This document shows, in pieces, positions 7,411-14,125 of a stretch of DNA of 14,125 nucleotides. The notes below the pieces were generated by a model, which made no database searches, had not been told where the DNA came from, and saw only the letters and a list, made by a program, of their open reading frames with translations. Origin of the DNA: Eubacteriales bacterium (GTDB taxonomy: Bacteria > Bacillota > Clostridia > Lachnospirales > Lachnospiraceae); the NCBI GenBank assembly GCA_030536565.1, contig JAUNPT010000049.1:1-14125 (forward strand). The letters run 5' to 3'. How positions within the stretch are numbered: position 1 is the stretch's first letter; each line of letters begins with the position of its first letter. The translations under genes were made by a program, and so were the position numbers.

Positions 7411-8065
7411 TACTAATGTTCTCCTTTTTTTCAATTTCTTCACTATCAATAAACATTTTAAATATCCGATTTATAAAAAATGACGCCCCATATGCAATTG
7501 CTGCAAACCAGCCCATAATTATAAGATAAACCCATAAATAAAATATTCTGGAGGAACTGACTGCTATAATTACCGGGAGTATGCTTATCCCAATAACCGT
7601 TATGGCCGACATAAGATTTGACAGTGGCATACATACAGAATTTATAAGTATATTCTTTACGGGCAGCTGAAATTTTGCAATTACCGGAAATACAAACATT
7701 ACACTCATAAGCCAGATAATTCCGAGCAGTCCTGTCACCACAAAAAGAAGCAGCTGAAATCCTCCTGTTACAAATGCACTCACTCTTACGTCCATAACTA
7801 TCACCATAAATACAAGTGCTTCAAGCATCCAGCAGATAGTTGACTGAACAAAGCTCTCCTTCCAGATTTTAAAATATGTTCTTACAACATATGGTTCCTC
7901 ATGATTAACCCACTTTAATGTAACTCCATACATAGAAGTAAGTGAAGCTCCTATCGTAATAACAGGAATGCAGGTGAGCAGAAAGACCATATTAAGAACC
8001 ACAACATCTACAATTCTGTTTAAAACAATTGTGAATTTACTATCCTGTCTAAAAATTCCACCCAT
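7391..8065 (-). CDS. YesL-like DUF624 membrane protein
   Basis: This 224-residue integral membrane protein has about five hydrophobic segments. It shows the DUF624/YesL N-terminal pattern MGGIFRQDSKF...LNRIVDVVVLNMVFLLTCIP and a central ...VNHEEPYVVRTYFKIWKESF. YesL-type genes commonly travel with CUT1 transporters and lyases of the rhamnogalacturonan/uronate type; their molecular role is not established. I prefer the ATG at 8065 over the one at 8071. GAGGA directly abuts the 8071 codon but lies six bases from the 8065 codon, and family members begin MGG. The end overlaps dhuI by 20 bases. An accessory role for the ABC importer is an inference from context. Confidence 0.85.
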   Translation of the reverse strand: MGGIFRQDSKFTIVLNRIVDVVVLNMVFLLTCIPVITIGASLTSMYGVTLKWVNHEEPYVVRTYFKIWKESFVQSTICWMLEALVFMVIVMDVRVSAFVTGGFQLLLFVVTGLLGIIWLMSVMFVFPVIAKFQLPVKNILINSVCMPLSNLMSAITVIGISILPVIIAVSSSRIFYLWVYLIIMGWFAAIAYGASFFINRIFKMFIDSEEIEKKENISNENWID

Positions 8066-8112
8066 ATGCATTCCTCTTTTCTTAATTTTTTATTTCCATT
8101 AAATACCGCTGA

Positions 8113-9969
8113 TTATTTTGCTTTAATAATGCTTTTAAAGACCGCTTTACTGCTTTTCTTTCTTATAATCAGGGTATCCCTTAGCTTATCCGCCGGATTA
8201 TTATAGGTTTTGGCAATAAAGGCCTCTGCTTTATCCTCCAGCAGTATCTCCATCTTAACTAATTCATTCTCCAGAGCGATTGCACCTCCCTCTGGCTGGA
8301 TTTTTTTCATATCCATAAAATACTTTGTATCACCAATATGCACATCCGCAGGCTCAAGCCTTAATTTCTCTGTGTCCACAAAATTTTCAAGGTGGAAAAA
8401 CCAGTCAATATCTGCACAGGCTTTTCCTTCTACAGTAAATGTATCCTCAAGTATATCGTCTTTAATTTCTAACCTGCGTGAATAATTGACATCTTCATAT
8501 GCCGCCACACAAGCCTCTATGCAATTCGTATCAAAGCGTACAATTTTACCTGGTTTAGCCACGTCCATCGGCTGTCCATTAACCGCACAGGTATTGTGAG
8601 CCTGAATTGTCCTGTTCCACTCATTACATATCTTAGTACCATATCCTGAATTGGAAATATCCCTTGTAAGCACCTGATTTTTGACCATTATCTCCACATT
8701 CATCTTATCCGGGTGAGCATGGCTCTTTGTCTGATGTCCATATTTCAGGAAAATATTAAATACATCATTTCTTAAAACTGCACAATTATAATCCATAAAA
8801 TTCACAGAAGCTCTCTTATTTAAAGGTACATATTCTTTATCTGAATAATCTGCCGCAAACAAAAGCTGCTCCATTGGAATTTCATTTTTGTAGTAGTATG
8901 GCTCTGACAACGGAAGCTTTCCTCTTGATAATCCTCCACCCTGTATGTGATTAAGATATGGCAGTATTTCTTCCCCAAAAACCTTATATCCCATGAAATA
9001 AACATAGGAATATGTTTTTAACGAAATGTTTGGCCAGCCATCACTTGGGTTTGGGAAAATATCATTATCAAAGGCATATATATATGCCGACGAAAGCATA
9101 TGGCGGACTTTATCAAGATACCGTTTTGGAATTTTGTAATCGTAAGACTCTGCAAATACCAGAAATGTCATTAAACCTTCCAATGCAAAGAAATTATAAT
9201 GGATTGAACCCTCATACCAGAAGCCGCTGACTGTAAGGCCATTGTCAAGCTGTTCAAATATATTAAACTTATCCTTTACTGCTTCATTAAGCCACTGCTC
9301 ATTTCCAAAGAACAAGCCCATTATGCCAAAAGCACTGTTCAGCCAGATTGGTATATTATGAATATGCATTTTCTGTGGAAGAAGCAATATATACAATGGT
9401 TCAAAAAATTTTACCCTTATGTCTTCAATCCATTCATTATCCAGTTCCTTTTTCACTAATTCCATTGCATTGATAAAGCGGATTGCAACAATGGCCTCGT
9501 TTAATCCCTGAGGCATCATCTTACCTGCTCCACCCACATCAACCGTTGAACTGCAATTGATTTTTTCTTTTGCATGGATTGCGAAATATTTGTAATTATC
9601 TGCATAAAAGCTGATAATATTTTTCATTATACCCAAATATTCCTCATCACCATATATTCTATAGAGCAGCGCTGCCTTGCAGGCTGTCATAACCGCATCA
9701 TTTCTATACATAGTGATAAAGTATGAGGAATATATAAAATCCGTATACACCTTTTTACATATTGAACACTGATGCTCCAATGGCTTCTTTCTGTCATAAA
9801 TCAATCTTCCGCCATCTTCGTTGCAAAAATAGCCATGACCCCAGCCGCTTAGCAATCTAGGATCATCTTGGAAATCCTTGGCAAAGCTTTTTACTTCCTC
9901 TGACATACATATAAGCATATCCTCATATTTTCCACTATTTTTTATATATTCCTCGTACTCAAAAAACAT
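8113..9969 (-). CDS. Heparinase II/III-fold polysaccharide lyase, family unassigned, cytoplasmic
   Basis: This 618-residue protein has the two-part heparinase II/III layout. An (alpha/alpha) toroid (about 80-340) holds His204-Asn205 in MHIHNIPIWLN and Tyr252-Glu253 in FWYEGSIHYN. A C-terminal beta-sandwich (about 390-610) holds YGHQTKSHAHPDKMN (His412, His417, His419) and QAHNTCAVNGQ (457-466). This Asn/Tyr/His set is the usual catalytic kit for beta-elimination of uronates. Near the N-terminus Cys49, His66, Cys68 and Cys71 (GYFCN and EHQCSICKK) look like a small zinc site seen in part of the superfamily. No signal peptide is present, so it should act on imported oligosaccharides. I cannot place it in one PL family; PL21, PL33 and PL35 are candidates. 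The start has AAGGAGG six bases upstream. Its pairing with the PL15 enzyme suggests that the two lyases take different linkages or ends of the same substrate. Confidence 0.85.
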   Translation of the reverse strand: MFFEYEEYIKNSGKYEDMLICMSEEVKSFAKDFQDDPRLLSGWGHGYFCNEDGGRLIYDRKKPLEHQCSICKKVYTDFIYSSYFITMYRNDAVMTACKAALLYRIYGDEEYLGIMKNIISFYADNYKYFAIHAKEKINCSSTVDVGGAGKMMPQGLNEAIVAIRFINAMELVKKELDNEWIEDIRVKFFEPLYILLLPQKMHIHNIPIWLNSAFGIMGLFFGNEQWLNEAVKDKFNIFEQLDNGLTVSGFWYEGSIHYNFFALEGLMTFLVFAESYDYKIPKRYLDKVRHMLSSAYIYAFDNDIFPNPSDGWPNISLKTYSYVYFMGYKVFGEEILPYLNHIQGGGLSRGKLPLSEPYYYKNEIPMEQLLFAADYSDKEYVPLNKRASVNFMDYNCAVLRNDVFNIFLKYGHQTKSHAHPDKMNVEIMVKNQVLTRDISNSGYGTKICNEWNRTIQAHNTCAVNGQPMDVAKPGKIVRFDTNCIEACVAAYEDVNYSRRLEIKDDILEDTFTVEGKACADIDWFFHLENFVDTEKLRLEPADVHIGDTKYFMDMKKIQPEGGAIALENELVKMEILLEDKAEAFIAKTYNNPADKLRDTLIIRKKSSKAVFKSIIKAK

Positions 9970-9990
9970 ACAATCCTCCTTGTTTTGTTA

Positions 9991-11580
9991 CTATTTTACA
10001 TTTTTATATCTTTCATAAGCTGACTGGTAAATTTCTACAAGCTTTTCTGAACCGAGATCCTTACATTTCTGTACATATGCGTCCCATTCACTGTTTACGT
10101 CGAATTTTCCAGTAATAAATCCAGTAACCATCTCGTCCTGGTATGTATTTAAATTCGCTGCATATGTGTCATATACTTCCTGTTCGCTTTCACTAAATGA
10201 AAGAACTGGCGTTGCTTTAACATATTTTGCATCTTTCTTGTACATATTGAATGCGTCCAGACCTTCTTTTGAAGTCCACTGCTCCTCATAGTCAAAGTTC
10301 TGAGCATATCCGATTGGAAGCTGTGCACCGAATGTCTTCTGAAGATATGTATTTACATTAGTTTCTCCAAGTGTTTCTGCTGTAAAAGTAGGTTTGCCAT
10401 CTACCATTGTATAAGACTTGCCTTCAATACCAAAGTTAGAAGCAGTCTTGCCTTCTTCTGAATAGAACCAGTCCATATATGCAATTGCTGCTGCCGCATT
10501 AGATGTCTTTGCTGAAATTGCCCAGCCATCATTCTTAGCGATTACTCTCTGATGTTCCTCAAAAGCTGCTCCGTTAGCATTTACCGGAAGGAAAGCTTCA
10601 AGCTTGAAATTTGGAACTGATGATAACAATTCCTGGTTATAGTTATATGCTGATGTTGAAGCAAAGAAGTCATGAGTCATTCCGCCCACATTAGACTTCG
10701 TCCATAATGTCTGCTTTGCAGTATTTGCTTTTCTTGAGAATACTTCCGGGTCAATAATTCCGTCCTTATACCATTTATTCAAGCCAACTAAGGCTGTCTT
10801 AAATTCCTTCGCTGTCCATGCATGGTACATTTTATCCTTATCATCTAATACAACCCTTTCAGAGAATGAGTCACTTCCATAAACTCTTGCTCCCCAAAGG
10901 TTTGCAAGTCTTACTGCTTCCTGCCACTTGTCATTGAATACAGGGACTTCATCTTTCTGTCCGTTCTGATTAGGGTCATTATTTTTAAACGCATATAAAA
11001 TGTTCTCTAATTCCTGGAATGTCTTTGGCATACTTAAACCAAGGTTCTTAAGCCAGTCTGTACGCATAAAGTAAGTACGTCCCACATCTCCGTCCGGAGC
11101 ATATGCAAGGAAATAAATATGTCCGTCTGCAGCTGTAAGAGATTTCTTAACATCAGGATTCTCTGCAAGATATTTTTTGATATTAGGTGCATACTTCTCA
11201 ATCAATTCATCAAGCGGAAGGAACGCTCCCTGTACACCATAAGAGTTAACTGACTGTCTGATACTGGTTCCACCATAAATATCTGCTGGGAACTGCTCTG
11301 TTGCCTGCAATTCAAATTCTTGGAGAGAATTAGTAGCTACCGGATTAGCAACACTGTTCACATTGATTTTTGTCTCATCTGCCGCAAGCTGGAAAACTGG
11401 GAGGAGATTTCCATCTGCATCTGCAAGTGTGTACTTGTTATTTGAGTGAAAATGTATATTTAATGTGGAACCTTCGTAATTAGGTGTTTCATTGGCTGTT
11501 TCCTTAGAGCCGCAGCCAGTAAAACAGCTCATCATTGTAACTACAGTCATTGCGACTGCTGCAAATTTTCTTAATCTCAT
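9991..11580 (-). CDS. Extracellular solute-binding lipoprotein of a CUT1 oligosaccharide ABC importer
   Basis: This 529-residue protein has a lipoprotein signal peptide (MRLRKFAAVAMTVV...) and lipobox FTGC with Cys23 as the lipidated residue. The mature sequence has the family-1 binding-protein pattern of the long LplA/YtcQ group (about 500-560 residues). It includes an aromatic-rich ligand cleft (for example MRTDWLKNLGL, NLWGARVYG and MDWFYSEEG). It should capture extracellular oligosaccharides and hand them to the two permeases encoded just upstream. AAAGGAGAA precedes the ATG. The gap to the upstream permease gene is 29 bases and to the following lyase gene 21 bases. The ligand is inferred from the lyases, KdgF and DhuI to be a uronate-containing, probably unsaturated, oligosaccharide. 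In this class the binding protein is often the most highly expressed gene; no internal promoter is obvious here. Confidence 0.9.
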   Translation of the reverse strand: MRLRKFAAVAMTVVTMMSCFTGCGSKETANETPNYEGSTLNIHFHSNNKYTLADADGNLLPVFQLAADETKINVNSVANPVATNSLQEFELQATEQFPADIYGGTSIRQSVNSYGVQGAFLPLDELIEKYAPNIKKYLAENPDVKKSLTAADGHIYFLAYAPDGDVGRTYFMRTDWLKNLGLSMPKTFQELENILYAFKNNDPNQNGQKDEVPVFNDKWQEAVRLANLWGARVYGSDSFSERVVLDDKDKMYHAWTAKEFKTALVGLNKWYKDGIIDPEVFSRKANTAKQTLWTKSNVGGMTHDFFASTSAYNYNQELLSSVPNFKLEAFLPVNANGAAFEEHQRVIAKNDGWAISAKTSNAAAAIAYMDWFYSEEGKTASNFGIEGKSYTMVDGKPTFTAETLGETNVNTYLQKTFGAQLPIGYAQNFDYEEQWTSKEGLDAFNMYKKDAKYVKATPVLSFSESEQEVYDTYAANLNTYQDEMVTGFITGKFDVNSEWDAYVQKCKDLGSEKLVEIYQSAYERYKNVK

Positions 11581-11609
11581 AATAATTCTCCTTTATCTTT
11601 TCTTTATTT

Positions 11610-12521
11610 TTAACCTTTAACGCCGCCTACCATAACGCCCTTGACAAAGAACTTCTGGATAAATGGATAAACGCATAACACCGGAATAATTGAGCATACA
11701 ACCATTGCATAAATAATAGTATTATATGAATACTGCTGTCCCGCAATTGCATTGGCAAATTCTGCCACAATTGACTGGTCTATAATCTTCTGCTTCAAAT
11801 ATACCTGTAATGGAATTTTGTCCATATCCCTGATAAGAATTGATGACCAGAAATATGCATTCCATCTGCCCATTGCATAGTAGAGCCACACTGTTGCCAG
11901 AGAAGCCTTTGACAGAGGAAGGTAGATTTTTGTAAATATAATAAAATCATTAGCTCCATCTACATTAGCTGACTCTTCCATTTCCTTTGGAACACTTTCA
12001 AAATAATTTCGAAGCAATATTATGTTAAATGCCTGAATACCAAAAGATATTAAAATCATCCATCTGTTATTAACCGTTCCCAGCTGTGAATAATTTAAAT
12101 ACAGCGGAATAAATCCTGGTGAGAACCACATCGTAAAGGATAACAGTATGTTGATTACCTTTCTTGCTCCAAATCTTTTCTTTGATAATGCATAGGCTGC
12201 AGGAGCGCTTACGCACATACTAAATAAAGAGCCTAAAACTGTGTAAAAAATGGTATTTCCGTAAGAAATCCAAAACTGTTTATCTGTAAGAACCTGTTTA
12301 AAGGATTCAAGGTTTATTCCCTTTGGTAAAAGAAGCACTTTACCTGCATCTACCGCCGCTCCGTTACTTAATGAACAGGAAATTACATAAATCAGCGGAT
12401 AAAGACATGCAATTGTAAATACAACTAATATAAAGCTTTTCACAAAATCAAATACCAGGTCAGAACCCTTTTTTTTCATTTTTCTAGGTTTAATCTTAAA
12501 TTCATTGTTTTTTTTCTTCAA
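11610..12521 (-). CDS. CUT1 ABC permease, LplC/YtcP type, probable TTG start
   Basis: This 303-residue inner-membrane permease has about six transmembrane segments. The cytoplasmic coupling motif ESANVDGANDFIIFTKIYLP is near residues 183-202, and the family-typical C-terminus ends FVKGVMVGGVKG. It pairs with the LplB-type permease encoded just before it. The frame is open to an ATG at 12596, but that lies inside the upstream gene. The TTG at 12521 is preceded five bases upstream by a strong AAGGGGGTGA that overlaps the upstream stop codon, giving a protein that begins (M)KKKNNEFK. A GTG at 12530 and an internal ATG at 12479 are weaker alternatives. No ATPase gene is present, which is usual for this class: a shared MsmX/MsmK-type ATPase encoded elsewhere would energise it. 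Confidence 0.88.
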   Translation of the reverse strand: MKKKNNEFKIKPRKMKKKGSDLVFDFVKSFILVVFTIACLYPLIYVISCSLSNGAAVDAGKVLLLPKGINLESFKQVLTDKQFWISYGNTIFYTVLGSLFSMCVSAPAAYALSKKRFGARKVINILLSFTMWFSPGFIPLYLNYSQLGTVNNRWMILISFGIQAFNIILLRNYFESVPKEMEESANVDGANDFIIFTKIYLPLSKASLATVWLYYAMGRWNAYFWSSILIRDMDKIPLQVYLKQKIIDQSIVAEFANAIAGQQYSYNTIIYAMVVCSIIPVLCVYPFIQKFFVKGVMVGGVKG

Positions 12522-12526
12522 AATTC

Positions 12527-12536
12527 TCACCCCCTT
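12527..12536 (-). promoter_or_regulatory. Ribosome binding site that sets the TTG start of the second permease
   Basis: The minus strand reads AAGGGGGTGA five bases before the TTG at 12521. Its first two bases are also part of the TAA stop of the preceding permease (12535-12537), so termination and re-initiation are closely linked. Confidence 0.7.
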
Positions 12537-13500
12537 ACCACAATGCTGTTTCAGAAAACTTTTTAGATATTCTGTTGGCAAGTATAACCAGCGCAAAGCC
12601 TATAAGAGAGTTAAACAAACTGGCAGCAGTAGACATTCCATAATTAGGATTTGTCTGCACACCCATTCGATAGATATATGTACTTAATATATCCGCCTTA
12701 TCATAAATTGATGGATTATACAACAGCAATACCTTTTCATAACCAAGGTTAAGAATCTTTCCTATCTTGATAATGAACATAATAACAATAGTTGGTGTAA
12801 TTCCCGGAATACTGATATGAAGTATTCTCTTTATTCTTGACGCCCCATCAACTTTGGCCGCCTCATAGAGTTCCTCTGGTATTCCACACAATGCTGAGAA
12901 GAATACTATAGAACCAAAGCCTGCTTCTTTCCAGATTCCCGAAAGAGTATAAATAGCTCTGAAATACTTGGATTCCGCCATGAACTGAATCTGATTGAAA
13001 TCGACGCCAAACAATCCAAACAGCTTGTCAAGTGCTACATTAAACAGACCTGTATTTAATGCAAGCATTGTTACAAGTACACCACATACTACAACCTCTG
13101 AAAGGAAATGAGGTGCATAGGTTACTGTCTGCACAATCTTCTTTCTGCTGTTTTTTGATACTTCATGCAGAAGTATGGCAAGAATGATAGGAGCTGGAAA
13201 TCCGAATATAATACCATATCCGCTAAGGATAATTGTATTTTTGAACGCTCTCCAGAAATACTCGCTTGATGGGCCGAACATCAAATTTGTAAAGTTTTCA
13301 AAGCCTATAAACTTACTTCCAGAAATCCCTTTAAACGGATTGTATTTCAGAAATGCAATACTCATTCCTGTTAATGGTTTGAAGGCGAACAAGGCAAGCC
13401 ATATAAGAAGGGGAGTTATCATAACCCATAATCTCCAATCCCGCAGCCAAGCCGCCTTAAAGCCAAGCTTCTTTTTGTTTTGTTCTTTTAACTTTTTCAT
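12535..13500 (-). CDS. CUT1 ABC permease, LplB/YteP type
   Basis: This 321-residue membrane protein has about six transmembrane segments. The first is at about 24-42, after a basic cytoplasmic start (MKKLKEQNKKKLGFKAAWLRDW). The EAA coupling loop reads EAAKVDGASRIKRILHISIP at 213-232. The sequence from LFAFKPLTGMSIAFLKYNPFKG onward is typical of the LplB/YteP branch that imports complex oligosaccharides such as rhamnogalacturonan or GAG-type disaccharides. GGAGG sits five bases before the ATG. It follows the cupin gene by 33 bases and ends 13 bases before the TTG start of its partner permease. The two should form the heterodimeric channel served by the binding lipoprotein. Confidence 0.92.
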   Translation of the reverse strand: MKKLKEQNKKKLGFKAAWLRDWRLWVMITPLLIWLALFAFKPLTGMSIAFLKYNPFKGISGSKFIGFENFTNLMFGPSSEYFWRAFKNTIILSGYGIIFGFPAPIILAILLHEVSKNSRKKIVQTVTYAPHFLSEVVVCGVLVTMLALNTGLFNVALDKLFGLFGVDFNQIQFMAESKYFRAIYTLSGIWKEAGFGSIVFFSALCGIPEELYEAAKVDGASRIKRILHISIPGITPTIVIMFIIKIGKILNLGYEKVLLLYNPSIYDKADILSTYIYRMGVQTNPNYGMSTAASLFNSLIGFALVILANRISKKFSETALW

Positions 13501-13533
13501 TTTACCTCCGTTCTGTCATAAGACTTTTTTCAA

Positions 13534-13869
13534 TTACTTTAAAAAATCCTGTCTTACAGGTGTAAACACATCCAGTAATCTTCCACGGCCTGAAGTAACC
13601 TTACAGTTGTGCTCTATATTAGATGGGAAATAAATTGTATCTCCAGCCTTAATATGCTCTGTTTTTCCTTCAACATAGAAGTCAAATTCACCCTCAAGGC
13701 AATAGGTCATCTGTTCATGTACATGTGTGTGCTTTTCAGATTCATGATTATTATCAAAAAAAACCTCAACCATCATAAGGCTGCCTTCATGGCTTTTGAT
13801 AATTCTTGAGCACTGATTCTTAATCAGCTCCTCATATTTTCCATCTGTTTCTGTCCTAAAAACTGACAT
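13534..13869 (-). CDS. kdgF: KdgF-type cupin: unsaturated-uronate ring opening
   Basis: This 111-residue single-domain cupin is of normal KdgF length. Motif 1 is KHTHVHEQ with His47, His49 and Gln53, and motif 2 places His87 in PSNIEHN; these are the expected metal ligands. The C-terminus LLDVFTPVRQDFL (Asp100, Phe102, Arg106) is the KdgF signature. KdgF speeds conversion of the 4,5-unsaturated monouronate released by lyases to the linear 5-keto-4-deoxy-uronate, which would otherwise form slowly on its own. As the first gene of the operon it directly links the two lyases to the DhuI isomerase encoded downstream. No signal peptide is present, so it acts in the cytoplasm. AAGGAAG upstream of the ATG is a moderate ribosome site. 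Confidence 0.9.
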   Translation of the reverse strand: MSVFRTETDGKYEELIKNQCSRIIKSHEGSLMMVEVFFDNNHESEKHTHVHEQMTYCLEGEFDFYVEGKTEHIKAGDTIYFPSNIEHNCKVTSGRGRLLDVFTPVRQDFLK

Positions 13870-13885
13870 TGTCTTTCTTCCTTTC

Positions 13886-13913
13886 TTGTTATTTGTTACA
13901 TATAAAATAACAA
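13886..13913 (-). promoter_or_regulatory. Inverted repeat upstream of kdgF, candidate operator
   Basis: Perfect nine-base arms TTGTTATTT (13886-13894) and AAATAACAA (13905-13913) flank ten bases, centred about 30 bases before the kdgF ATG. It sits where the operon promoter should be. The best -10-like sequences (TATTTT or TATATG) lie within it and no good -35 is found, which fits a promoter needing an activator. The site is AT-rich, so confidence is limited. Confidence 0.4.
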
Positions 13914-13949
13914 AAAGAGACGTTTTTTATAATCCAAAAAACGTCTCTT
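13912..13949 (-). terminator. Rho-independent terminator after the AraC-family gene
   Basis: A perfect 14-base-pair stem (13915-13928 with 13936-13949, arms AAGAGACGTTTTTT and AAAAAACGTCTCTT) closes a seven-base loop. On the minus strand it is followed by a run of five T. It lies 40 bases past the AraC stop. If the operon promoter is upstream of it instead, it would act as an attenuator in the kdgF leader. Confidence 0.85.
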
Positions 13950-13988
13950 ATATGTTCATAAAATGTATAATCTTATTTCTGTAAAATA

Positions 13989-14125
13989 CTATGACTGCAT
14001 CTGCTGTTTTACTTTAAATTCTGTTGGTGTACAGCCATAATATTTTTTAAAAGTCGTGGCAAAATAACGCTGGTTTTTATACCCTGTCCGCTCAGCTATA
14101 TCCACCATTTTAAACTCTCTTGGGT
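13989..14125 (-). CDS. AraC-family transcription regulator, C-terminal end only
   Basis: The last 45 codons of a gene continue beyond the right edge; the stop is TAG at 13989-13991. The visible part, from PREFKMVDIAERTGYKNQRY through TTFKKYYGCTPTEFK, is the second helix-turn-helix of an AraC/XylS DNA-binding domain with its conserved GY-x9-F-x3-G-x3-P-x2-F/Y pattern. The sensory domain is outside the window. It could therefore be a plain AraC regulator or a YesN-type response regulator with an AraC output. It is separated from kdgF by a terminator, but it is the natural candidate for local control of the uronate operon. Confidence 0.9.
   Translation of the reverse strand, partial: PREFKMVDIAERTGYKNQRYFATTFKKYYGCTPTEFKVKQQMQS

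Noticed and set aside
12522..12596. ATG start at 12596 for the second permease
   Set aside because: It would overlap 62 bases of the first permease gene and add a segment unlike the family. A strong Shine-Dalgarno points to the TTG at 12521.
13534..13869. Cupin as a generic sugar-binding or AraC-associated sensor protein
   Set aside because: The HxH-x3-Q/His87 ligands plus the DVFTPVRQDF tail are specific to KdgF, and the neighbours are lyases and DhuI.

Overview
The window looks like a low-GC Firmicutes genome, most likely a gut-type Clostridia/Lachnospiraceae. The evidence is AT-rich DNA, strong Gram-positive Shine-Dalgarno sites, CUT1 permeases of the LplB/LplC (YteP/YtcP) type with a lipoprotein binding protein, a DUF624/YesL gene, and a tRNA without encoded CCA. 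This assignment is inference from gene families. Every gene I accept is on the minus strand, so the window is described below from its right end, in the direction of transcription.

Right end to 4436: the 3' end of an AraC-family regulator (cut by the window edge), a strong hairpin terminator, then a tightly packed eight-gene run. The order is a KdgF-type cupin, two CUT1 ABC permeases, a solute-binding lipoprotein, a 618-residue heparinase II/III-fold lyase, a YesL-like membrane protein, a DhuI-type (RpiB-fold) unsaturated-uronate isomerase, and a 754-residue PL15-type exo-lyase. Read as a pathway, oligo-uronides enter through the ABC importer, whose ATPase is not in the window. Two lyases without signal peptides cut them in the cytoplasm to 4,5-unsaturated uronate. 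KdgF opens this to the 5-keto-4-deoxy-uronate and DhuI isomerises that to the 2,5-diketo acid, heading for KDG. The later steps (KduD/DhuD, KDG kinase, KDPG aldolase) are not here. The polymer is uncertain: glycosaminoglycan, alginate, pectin or another polyuronate are all possible.

4359 to 1602: a separate two-gene unit with its own promoter. It encodes a small DUF3783-like protein followed immediately by a hybrid sensor histidine kinase that carries an extracytoplasmic ABC-substrate-binding-like sensor and a C-terminal receiver domain. Its link to the uronate operon is by position only.

1605 to 1413: a tRNA-Gly(GCC) gene with a near-consensus promoter whose -35 box overlaps the kinase stop codon, followed by a strong hairpin terminator.

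1328 to 1: an unrelated unit encoding a small secreted six-cysteine protein and, overlapping it by one base, a probable lipoprotein with a Cys/His-rich motif that runs off the left edge. Neither has a function I can name.

I found no mobile element, CRISPR array, rRNA or plus-strand gene. The best candidates for something under-described are the compact all-cytoplasmic two-lyase uronate operon, its unassigned 618-residue lyase, and the Cys-rich secreted protein/lipoprotein pair.
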